A stretch of DNA of 6,858 bases from Bacteroidota bacterium. Lineage in GTDB: Bacteria > Bacteroidota > Bacteroidia > Bacteroidales > VadinHA17. This document shows, piece after piece, positions 1 through 6,070 of this stretch. Position 1 is the first letter of the stretch, and the number at the start of each line of letters is the position of its first letter. The stretch covers positions 1-6,858 of the forward strand of contig DUOU01000274.1 of NCBI GenBank assembly GCA_012838685.1, in the 5' to 3' direction. The position numbers were made by a program, and so were the translations under genes. The notes below the pieces were generated by a model. That model searched no databases, had not been told where the DNA came from, and worked only from the letters and a program-made list of their open reading frames with translations.

Positions 1-2
1 GC

Positions 3-491
3 CGTATCCAACATGATCTATATTCAGGGGATACCGACTGTTCGTACGGTTGTATCGGTATGGGCGATTGCGTTGTTGTCTGTAAATTTGATGCTCTCGC
101 GATGGACACTGTTACCAATCTTCCCGTGGTAGATGAAGACAATTGCGTCGCTTGTGGGGCTTGTGTCAGGGAGTGCCCAAGAAACCTTCTAGAACTTCGC
201 AAAAAAGCCCCTAAATACAGGAAAATCTATGTTGCCTGTTCAAACCGCGATAAAGGAGGCCCGGCCAAAAGAGCATGCGCTGTTGCTTGTATCGGTTGCG
301 GAAAATGCGTTAAGGTGTGTAAGTACGAAGCCATTACAATGGAAAATAATCTTGCCTACATCGACTCGGCAAAATGCAAGCTCTGCAGAAAGTGTGTTGA
401 AGAGTGCCCGACAAACGCTATCATAGAAATTGGGTTTCCTCCCAGAAAACCCAAGGTAGAAGTAGGGAACGAAACTGTTACAGAGAATTAA
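3..491 (+). CDS. rnfB: RnfB, polyferredoxin subunit of the Rnf complex (5' partial)
   Basis: This is the C-terminal part of RnfB, the iron-sulfur subunit that accepts electrons from reduced ferredoxin. The reading frame is open from base 3 to the TAA at 489-491 (162 residues). The ATG at 60 lies inside the first cysteine motif, so it is not the start; the N-terminal membrane anchor and first Fe-S domain lie upstream of the window. Numbering from base 3, four cluster motifs are visible: C13/C17/C23/C27 (CSYGC then GDC and VVVC), C48/C51/C54/C58 followed by Pro, C96/C99/C102/C106 followed by Lys, and C125/C128/C131/C135 followed by Pro. C79 and C92 are extra cysteines. The tail ends FPPRKPK plus an acidic stretch. 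The following rnfC begins 29 bases on. Identification is secure from the motif order and the operon. Confidence 0.96.
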   Translation, partial: RIQHDLYSGDTDCSYGCIGMGDCVVVCKFDALAMDTVTNLPVVDEDNCVACGACVRECPRNLLELRKKAPKYRKIYVACSNRDKGGPAKRACAVACIGCGKCVKVCKYEAITMENNLAYIDSAKCKLCRKCVEECPTNAIIEIGFPPRKPKVEVGNETVTEN

Positions 492-520
492 TATTTTAGG
501 GACAAAACAGAATTTAATAT

Positions 521-1864
521 ATGAAATCATTCCCCGCCGGTGGGGTTCACCCACCCCAAAACAAACTGACCGCCGGGCACGGTATTGAAAAATTGCCCAT
601 TCCTTCAAGTGTGGTAATACCTGTTTCGCAGCACATCGGTGCCCCTGCGGAGATTATTGTACAGAAAGGAGATATTGTCAAAACAGGACAACTGATCGCA
701 CAAAGCAAAGGTTTCGTATCCACCAATATACACTCCTCAGTATCAGGAAAGATAAGCAAGATCGATACGGTGATCGATCCGCAAGGATTCAAGCAACCGG
801 CGGTATATATAGATGTTGAAGGTGACGAATGGCTACCATCGATAAACAGGGATACCGGCATCGACTCCAATGTTGTACTGACCGCCGATGAGATCATAAA
901 CAGATGCCAGGAAGCGGGACTGGTCGGCATGGGAGGAGCATCCTTCCCTATACATGTAAAACTAAAAATACCTGAAGGCAAAAAATGTGATGTCCTTCTG
1001 ATAAACGGTGCCGAATGTGAACCTTATCTCACAAATGACCACAGAATGATGCTGGAGTATGGGGAAGAGATCATAATAGGTGTTTCGATAATGATGAAAG
1101 CCCTGAAAGTGGACAAAGCTATGATCGGTATTGAAAGCAACAAACCCGATGCGATTGAACACCTTAAGAAAATATCATCAAGATTCCTGGGAATCACCGT
1201 TCACGCATTGAAGGTAAAATATCCCCAAGGAGCTGAAAAACAACTTATAAAGTCACTCATCAACAGGGAGGTACCGTTAGGCCGACTTCCTATAGATGTC
1301 AATACGGTAGTTCAAAACATCAGCACAGCTTATGCGGTTTATGAAGCTGTCCAAAAAAACAAACCGCTATTTGAAAGAGTGGTAACAGTAACCGGCAAAT
1401 CGGTTAAAAATCCCGGCAATTACATGGTAAGGATTGGCACCTCCATTCAAAATCTTATTGATGCCGCCGGAGGTTTGCCCGAAGATACGGGAAAAATCGT
1501 TGTCGGTGGCCCAATGATGGGAAAAGCCTTGAAAAATCTATCGGCACCTGTTGTGAAGGGCACTTCAGGAATCGTTCTGTTTCAAGAAATTGAATCAAAC
1601 AGAGTTGAGGAGAGTCCCTGTATCAGGTGCGGTAAATGTGTGTCGGCATGCGCTTTGAAACTTGAACCCTATTTAATGGCCAGACTGGTCGAAAAGGGTC
1701 TTTATGAAAGAGCCGAAGAAGAGGGGGTCGCGAATTGTTGCGAATGTGCCTCTTGTCATTACATATGTCCGGCCGGCCGGCCATTGTTAGATTATCTTCG
1801 TTTAGGAAAACAGACAGTATTAAGGATGGCTCGCGAAAGGGCCGCAAAAAAACAAGCAATATAA
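521..1864 (+). CDS. rnfC: RnfC, NADH/FMN-binding subunit of the Rnf complex
   Basis: RnfC is the peripheral subunit that exchanges electrons with NAD(H), through FMN and two [4Fe-4S] clusters. It is complete at 447 residues, a normal length for the Bacteroidota form. The start is supported by the family N-terminus MKSFPAGGVHPP beginning directly at this ATG. The glycine-rich GLVGMGGA segment (residues 133-140) and the NGAECEP segment (162-168) match the nucleotide/FMN-binding domain shared with NuoF. An SLBB-like part follows at about residues 285-345 (VTVTGK, then VVGGPMMG). Two cluster motifs close the protein: C367/C370/C373/C377, and C406/C409/C412/C416 followed by Pro, with an additional C407. 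The basic C-terminus ends in ARERAAKKQAI. No Shine-Dalgarno sequence is seen in the 29-base leader. The rnfD ATG follows the stop after one base. Confidence 0.97.
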   Translation: MKSFPAGGVHPPQNKLTAGHGIEKLPIPSSVVIPVSQHIGAPAEIIVQKGDIVKTGQLIAQSKGFVSTNIHSSVSGKISKIDTVIDPQGFKQPAVYIDVEGDEWLPSINRDTGIDSNVVLTADEIINRCQEAGLVGMGGASFPIHVKLKIPEGKKCDVLLINGAECEPYLTNDHRMMLEYGEEIIIGVSIMMKALKVDKAMIGIESNKPDAIEHLKKISSRFLGITVHALKVKYPQGAEKQLIKSLINREVPLGRLPIDVNTVVQNISTAYAVYEAVQKNKPLFERVVTVTGKSVKNPGNYMVRIGTSIQNLIDAAGGLPEDTGKIVVGGPMMGKALKNLSAPVVKGTSGIVLFQEIESNRVEESPCIRCGKCVSACALKLEPYLMARLVEKGLYERAEEEGVANCCECASCHYICPAGRPLLDYLRLGKQTVLRMARERAAKKQAI

Positions 1865-1865
1865 A

Positions 1866-2840
1866 ATGAGCAGATTATTGAACGTATCGGCCGCGCCCCA
1901 TGCGCACAGCAACGAAACGACAAAAAAACTGATGTACGGTGTGGTCATAGCACTTGTCCCTGCCCTGTTGACATCAATTTACTTCTTCGGTTACGGTGCT
2001 TTGATCGTTACATCGGTGTCCGTGGCTTCGTGTTTGTTGTTCGAGTTTCTAATACAGAAATTCCTGTTAAAAAAACCTCTGTCGATAAATGACGGGTCCG
2101 CTCTGGTCACAGGCTTGCTGTTAGCGATGAACGTCCCTTCAAACCTGCCAATCTTCATAATTGTTATTGGAGCATTGTTCTCGATAGGAATAGCGAAAAT
2201 GTCATTTGGCGGATTGGGCAACAATCCTTTCAATCCCGCCCTGGCCGGAAGGGTATTCCTGCTTATCTCTTTTCCCGCCCAAATGACCACATGGCCACAG
2301 CCATTGGGGTTCGCCACAAAATATGTTGATGCGCTTACCGGTGAAACACCTCTCGGAGCAATGCAAAGAGGGGCACTTGATGCCCTTCCATCTACCAACG
2401 ACCTGCTTTTGGGCCATATTGGCGGCTCAATGGGAGAGGTCGGGGCGATCGCGTTGCTCGTTGGCTTTGCCTATATGCTTATCAGAAAAATAATTTCATG
2501 GCATATTCCGGTCTCCATAATAGGTACAATAGCAATTTTTACCGGAATTCTCTGGAAAATTGATCCTTCACAGTATGCCGACCCGCTTTTCCATATTCTT
2601 TCCGGTGGAGTTTTGCTGGGCGCGATATTTATGGCGACCGATTACGTAACATCACCTATGAACCACAAAGCAATGATTATTTATGGCATTGGTATCGGCC
2701 TGCTCACAGTAGTTATAAGAATATGGGGGGCCTATCCTGAGGGTGTCTCCTTCGCTATTCTGATTATGAACGCTTTTGTTCCTCTTATGAACAGATATAT
2801 AAAAATTAAACCTTTCGGGGAGGAGGTTAAAAATGGCTAA
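1866..2840 (+). CDS. rnfD: RnfD, flavin-bearing membrane subunit of the Rnf complex
   Basis: RnfD is a polytopic inner-membrane subunit of the NqrB/RnfD family that normally carries covalently bound FMN and takes part in ion translocation. It is complete at 324 residues, with about nine or ten hydrophobic segments. The family N-terminus (SAAPHAHSNETTKKLMYGVV) supports the start, and the conserved ATDYVTSPMNHKA segment lies at about residues 257-269. The expected flavinylation region is D155-A-L-T-G-E-T161-P-L, which puts the likely FMN-linked threonine at 161. The usual consensus has Ala where this protein has Glu160. ApbE-type flavin transferase, which would be needed for attachment, is not in the window. 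The gene starts one base after rnfC and its last eight bases overlap the start of rnfG. Confidence 0.96.
   Translation: MSRLLNVSAAPHAHSNETTKKLMYGVVIALVPALLTSIYFFGYGALIVTSVSVASCLLFEFLIQKFLLKKPLSINDGSALVTGLLLAMNVPSNLPIFIIVIGALFSIGIAKMSFGGLGNNPFNPALAGRVFLLISFPAQMTTWPQPLGFATKYVDALTGETPLGAMQRGALDALPSTNDLLLGHIGGSMGEVGAIALLVGFAYMLIRKIISWHIPVSIIGTIAIFTGILWKIDPSQYADPLFHILSGGVLLGAIFMATDYVTSPMNHKAMIIYGIGIGLLTVVIRIWGAYPEGVSFAILIMNAFVPLMNRYIKIKPFGEEVKNG
2821..2826 (+). promoter_or_regulatory. AGGAGG ribosome binding site for rnfG, inside the end of rnfD
   Basis: A full AGGAGG lies six bases before the rnfG ATG at 2833 and within the last codons of rnfD. It fixes the rnfG start and, with the 8-base overlap, suggests translational coupling or re-initiation. 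The other genes in the window lack such a sequence, in line with the weak use of Shine-Dalgarno signals in Bacteroidota. Confidence 0.7.
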
Positions 2841-3459
2841 AATAGAATCTTCATTCAAAAATATGGTGCTGTCGCTTACCATTATATCGACAGCCTTCGC
2901 GTTGTGCCTGGGAGTCGTATACGAACTTACCAAAGAGCCTATAGCTAAAACCCAACTCAATAAAAAGTTAAACGCGATAAGCCAAGTGGTACCTGAATTC
3001 AATAATAACCCTGACGCCGATATGTTCATGTTGAATACACCTGAAGGCGATTCGCTCGAAATATATCCCGCATTGAACGGGGAAGATTTGGTGGGTTACG
3101 CCGTAAACAGCTACACAATGAACGGTTTCAGCGGGGAATTTTCCATTATGGTCGGCTTCAATCCCGACGGTTCAATATATGACATCATAGTTTTGAGCCA
3201 CGCTGAAACACCCGGACTGGGGTCAAAAATGGCGGAACCCGAGTTCAAGGATCAATTCAAAGGAAAAAATCCGGCGACATTTTCCCTGAACGTAAAAAAA
3301 GAGGGTGGCGATATTGACGCTATTACCGCGGCGACTATCAGTTCAAAAGCTTTTGGAGATGCTATCAACAGAGCCTATAAAACACTGTTCCCAAATGGGC
3401 CGGATAGCTTTTCAGGAGCTACTGCCTCGCCTGTATCGGAAAATATCCAGACTGAGTAG
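2833..3459 (+). CDS. rnfG: RnfG, covalent-FMN subunit of the Rnf complex
   Basis: RnfG is a single-span membrane protein whose periplasmic FMN-binding domain passes electrons between the RnfA/E cluster and RnfD. It has 208 residues. A hydrophobic anchor lies at about residues 11-30, followed by a helical linker. The FMN-binding domain (about 75-185) includes the conserved HAETPGLGSKM stretch and D162-A-I-T-A-A-T168-I-S-S. Thr168 is the expected FMN attachment site, in a D-x-x-T-A-A-T form with Ala replacing the consensus Gly. The C-terminal tail contains a second motif, D191-S-F-S-G-A-T197, which fits the consensus exactly. The start is set by the AGGAGG at 2821-2826, and the gene overlaps rnfD by eight bases. 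rnfE follows after 43 bases. Confidence 0.96.
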   Translation: MAKIESSFKNMVLSLTIISTAFALCLGVVYELTKEPIAKTQLNKKLNAISQVVPEFNNNPDADMFMLNTPEGDSLEIYPALNGEDLVGYAVNSYTMNGFSGEFSIMVGFNPDGSIYDIIVLSHAETPGLGSKMAEPEFKDQFKGKNPATFSLNVKKEGGDIDAITAATISSKAFGDAINRAYKTLFPNGPDSFSGATASPVSENIQTE

Positions 3460-3502
3460 TCTCTGCCAACATTTTAATAAAAAGTTTATACAAAAGATAG
3501 AC

Positions 3503-4084
3503 ATGAACCAATTACAAAATTTCACCAAAGGTTTTTTCAAGGAGAATCCCATACTTGTCCTGGTTCTTGGAACCTGTCCAACATTGGCGACCACCACATC
3601 GACGTTAAACGGTCTGGGCATGGGCATCGCCACTACCTTTGTCCTCGCCTGCTCCAACCTGGCTATATCTCTTCTTTCAGGTGTTATACCCGATAAAGTA
3701 AGGATACCATCCTTTATCGTGATCATAGCCTCCTTCGTAACGATAGTAGACTTGTTGATGCAGGCATACGTACCCACTCTTTACGAAACTTTGGGTATTT
3801 TCATCCCATTGATAGTTGTCAACTGTATTGTACTCGGAAGAGCGGAAGCATTCGCGAGCAAAAACGATGCTTTTTCCTCGCTTATTGATGGTCTGGGAAT
3901 GGGGCTTGGCTTCTCCATGGCTCTTGGCATTGTCGGTGCCATCCGCGAACTGCTGGGCAGTGGTTCAATTTTTGGTTTTAAGTTTATTGCGGGTGATGGC
4001 GTATTGATTTTCATACTCGCTCCAGGGGCATTCTTTGTTTTAGGATATCTTATCGCGATTGTCAACAAGATTAAAAAGAGATAA
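3503..4084 (+). CDS. rnfE: RnfE, integral membrane subunit of the Rnf complex
   Basis: RnfE belongs to the NqrD/RnfE family of six-helix membrane proteins. It pairs with RnfA to bind one [2Fe-2S] cluster in the membrane and shape the electron and ion path. The protein has 193 residues. The open frame extends upstream to an ATG at 3305, but that would overlap rnfG by 155 bases; the ATG at 3503 gives the usual N-terminus (MNQLQNFTKGFFKENPILV). The cluster ligands are visible as C25 in LGTCPTLA and C108 in VVNCIVLGRAEAF. The C-terminus is basic (NKIKKR). No Shine-Dalgarno sequence is present; the 43-base leader is A/T-rich. rnfA begins three bases after the stop. Confidence 0.96.
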   Translation: MNQLQNFTKGFFKENPILVLVLGTCPTLATTTSTLNGLGMGIATTFVLACSNLAISLLSGVIPDKVRIPSFIVIIASFVTIVDLLMQAYVPTLYETLGIFIPLIVVNCIVLGRAEAFASKNDAFSSLIDGLGMGLGFSMALGIVGAIRELLGSGSIFGFKFIAGDGVLIFILAPGAFFVLGYLIAIVNKIKKR

Positions 4085-4087
4085 AAA

Positions 4088-4660
4088 ATGGAATATATTA
4101 TTTTAATTATTGCCACAGTATTTGTTAACAACATTGTACTGACCCAATTTTTGGGAATTTGTCCTTTTTTGGGCGTTTCCAATAAGGTTCAAACTGCTTT
4201 GGGTATGACAGGGGCAGTAGCTTTTGTGCAGGTATTGTCCACGGTTTGTACTTATTTGGTCCATGTATACGTCTTAGTTCCTTTGGGTATCTCTTTTATG
4301 CAGACAATCACTTATATCCTGGTGATCGCCGCCTTGGTCCAGATGGTGGAGATAGTACTCAAAAAAATAAGCCAGCCCCTCTATCAAGCTTTGGGAATTT
4401 TCCTACCACTTATTACTACCAACTGTACCGTCCTTGGAGTCGCTTTATTGGTAATCCAGAAAGATTTCACCCTTGTTCAAAGTGTTGTTTACGCGATCTC
4501 CAACTCCTTGGGGTTTGGATTGGCGTTGATAATCCTCGCGGGAATCAGAGAACAACTTGAATTGGCAGATGTGCCGGAAGCAATGAAAGGAGTCCCCTCC
4601 TCGCTTATAATAGCCGGTATCCTTGCTCTGGCTTTCATGGGCTTTTCCGGAATCGTCTGA
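4088..4660 (+). CDS. rnfA: RnfA, integral membrane subunit of the Rnf complex
   Basis: RnfA is the NqrE/RnfA-family partner of RnfE, a six-helix protein that supplies the other two cysteines of the intramembrane [2Fe-2S] cluster. It is complete at 190 residues, the family's usual size. The N-terminus (MEYIILIIATVFVNNIVLTQ) and the motifs LGICPFLG with C25 and TTNCTVLG with C113 are clear. Its cysteine motifs mirror those of RnfE (C25 and C108), reflecting their common origin and opposite membrane orientation. The C-terminus (IIAGILALAFMGFSGIV) is short and hydrophobic. It is the last rnf gene here; the next gene starts 124 bases downstream and is unrelated, so the operon probably ends with rnfA. 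Confidence 0.96.
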   Translation: MEYIILIIATVFVNNIVLTQFLGICPFLGVSNKVQTALGMTGAVAFVQVLSTVCTYLVHVYVLVPLGISFMQTITYILVIAALVQMVEIVLKKISQPLYQALGIFLPLITTNCTVLGVALLVIQKDFTLVQSVVYAISNSLGFGLALIILAGIREQLELADVPEAMKGVPSSLIIAGILALAFMGFSGIV

Positions 4661-4671
4661 TAAACCTTATA

Positions 4672-4704
4672 TTTGGTTATCCGAGCGAAAATATAAAGAA
4701 TTTG
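4672..4704 (+). promoter_or_regulatory. Possible Bacteroidota-type promoter for the serpin gene
   Basis: TTTG at 4672-4675 could serve as the -33 element. After 21 bases comes AGAATTTG at 4697-4704, which matches the TTTG half of the TAnnTTTG -7 element but not its TA. The spacing fits the Bacteroidota pattern and would place transcription start near 4711, about 75 bases before the serpin ATG. The match is partial, so this is a candidate only. Confidence 0.3.
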
Positions 4705-4720
4705 ATCCCAAACGGATAAC
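4676..4720. repeat. 8-bp inverted repeat between rnfA and the serpin gene
   Basis: GTTATCCG at 4676-4683 is exactly complementary to CGGATAAC at 4713-4720, with 29 bases between. The left arm begins right after the candidate -33 TTTG and the right arm sits at the predicted transcription start. It could be a regulator site, or a loose RNA hairpin after rnfA. A U-run (4736-4740) lies 15 bases beyond the right arm, too far for a standard intrinsic terminator. A repeat of this size in a 124-base gap could also be chance. Confidence 0.4.
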
Positions 4721-4784
4721 ATCATGTTGGTACTGTTTTTGTCTCCCTTTTTATTGTTAATTTATAACGCCAAAAAATAATATC

Positions 4785-6032
4785 ATGGGATTTATAAAAT
4801 CATTATCGGTTACGGTATTATCCATTTTCTTGTTTTTTGGTTGTTCTTCATCCACCAACTTCAAGGTCCGGTCCAACGAAATGCTGGCAACCTCAACACC
4901 AGCCATACAACAAGATAGGGAGGAGTTTAATGAAGCCGTAAACAATTTTTCTTTTAGAATTTTTCGGAAAGTATGGGATTCCGGGCATAAGGAGAATATT
5001 CTCATCTCCCCTTTATCTATATCCTATGCGTTGATGATGGTGCTTAACGGGGCCGAGAGAGAAACATCCACAGCCATCAAAAACTGTCTCGGACTTTCGG
5101 GTTTCTCCACGGAAGAGATAAACAGGGAGGCCAACAGTTTATCAAAATTGGTTTTCAAGCCCGACAGTGGGGTCAATATCAAACTGGCCAACTCTGTCTG
5201 GTCGCTTGACGAAATTGATGTAGAGGAGAGTTTTATGCGGATTCTGGATGATTACTACAAGGCCGAATCAAGACAATTCAGGGGAAACGATCCCAATCTC
5301 CCCTCCGCTATAAACCATTGGATTGAAGAGAAAACCGACGGAATGATCAAAGATATGATTGACTATGTTGATCCATCAATAATAATGATGCTTGTAAATG
5401 CCATATCCTTTGATGGTCTTTGGTCGTCGTCTTTCGATGCGAACAACAGCATCGATGCCCCTTTTTATATCTCAGCCGATAAAAATAGGATTGTGATTAT
5501 GATGAGGCGAACCGACGAAACAGTGATATTTAATGGCGATAATCTGGATATAGCCGAGATACCCTATGGCGATGGCAATTTTGTGCTTGACATCATTCTT
5601 CCCCATAAGGATACAGAAATTGACAAGATAATTGATATTCTGTCGGTTCAAACTTTCAATAACTGGATCAACAACGCCAATCCAATCCAAACAGAACTTT
5701 CAATTCCCCGGTTCAAATATGGATATAAAATTGAGCTGAACAAGATACTTTCAGAAATGGGAATGGAGATCGCGTTTGGAGGAAGAGCGGACTTCTCGGG
5801 AATCTCAAGGGGATATCCATTATCAATAGACAAGGTAACACATCAAGCGTTTATTGAAACAACCGAAAAGGGAACCGAAGCCGCTGCCGCGACAGTTGTC
5901 GGCATAAAAAGAACCGCTTTTATTCCAGAGGAGAGATTTGTTTTTAACGCCGATCATCCTTTCATATATCTCATCAGAGAGAAAAAAAGCAATACCATTA
6001 TTTTTGTGGGCCTGGTAACAAATCCCGAATAA
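4785..6032 (+). CDS. Lipoprotein serpin (serine/cysteine protease inhibitor), miropin-like
   Basis: This is a complete 415-residue serpin, which would trap serine or cysteine proteases by the suicide conformational mechanism. The N-terminus is a lipoprotein signal peptide with lipobox FFGC and lipidated Cys20. The residues after it (SSSTNFK) lack the acidic cluster of the Bacteroidota surface-export signal, so a periplasm-facing location is as likely as surface display. Serpin landmarks are S75-P-L-S-I-S80, N205-A-I-S-F-D-G-L-W213, and the signature F387-N-A-D-H-P-F-I-Y-L-I397. The hinge E361-K-G-T-E-A-A-A-A369 is of the inhibitory type (small P12-P9 residues). Counting P17 from E361 places P1-P1' at T377-A378, with K375 and R376 just before. 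No Shine-Dalgarno is seen; the leader is A-rich. It lies 124 bases after rnfA and 38 before the next gene. Target proteases are unknown. Confidence 0.93.
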   Translation: MGFIKSLSVTVLSIFLFFGCSSSTNFKVRSNEMLATSTPAIQQDREEFNEAVNNFSFRIFRKVWDSGHKENILISPLSISYALMMVLNGAERETSTAIKNCLGLSGFSTEEINREANSLSKLVFKPDSGVNIKLANSVWSLDEIDVEESFMRILDDYYKAESRQFRGNDPNLPSAINHWIEEKTDGMIKDMIDYVDPSIIMMLVNAISFDGLWSSSFDANNSIDAPFYISADKNRIVIMMRRTDETVIFNGDNLDIAEIPYGDGNFVLDIILPHKDTEIDKIIDILSVQTFNNWINNANPIQTELSIPRFKYGYKIELNKILSEMGMEIAFGGRADFSGISRGYPLSIDKVTHQAFIETTEKGTEAAAATVVGIKRTAFIPEERFVFNADHPFIYLIREKKSNTIIFVGLVTNPE

Positions 6033-6044
6033 AATAAATATTAT

Positions 6045-6052
6045 TACCTTTA
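6045..6052 (+). promoter_or_regulatory. Weak -7-like element before the phosphoesterase gene
   Basis: TACCTTTA differs from the Bacteroidota -7 consensus TAnnTTTG only in the last base and lies 18 bases before the ATG at 6071. No TTTG is found at the right distance upstream, so the gene may instead be read through from the serpin promoter. Confidence 0.2.
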
Positions 6053-6070
6053 TCGAAATATCGCAAATTG

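Noticed and set aside
60..68. ATG at 60 as the rnfB start.
   Set aside because: The frame is open to the window edge and residues before it (DTDCSYGCIG) belong to the conserved first cysteine motif of RnfB.
539..555. GC-rich hairpin GGTGGG/CCCACC just after the rnfC start.
   Set aside because: It falls on the codons of the conserved GGVHPP motif, so protein constraint explains it; an effect on translation cannot be excluded but nothing supports it.
240..981. Long minus-strand open frames opposite rnfB and rnfC (240-608 and 547-981).
   Set aside because: They lie opposite clearly identified genes, show no recognisable protein features and are cysteine- or proline-rich by reflection of the coding strand.
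1773..1786. Palindromic CCGGCC-type run in rnfC.
   Set aside because: It encodes the P-A-G-R-P residues after the last cluster motif and fits the reading frame; no repeat of it is seen elsewhere in the window.
3305..3502. Upstream in-frame extension of rnfE starting at the ATG at 3305.
   Set aside because: It runs through the 3' end of rnfG in another frame, and RnfE family members begin at the residues encoded from 3503.
4676..4740. Intrinsic terminator after rnfA.
   Set aside because: The only stem is 8 bp with a 29-base loop and the U-run is 15 bases away, so it does not meet the usual form.
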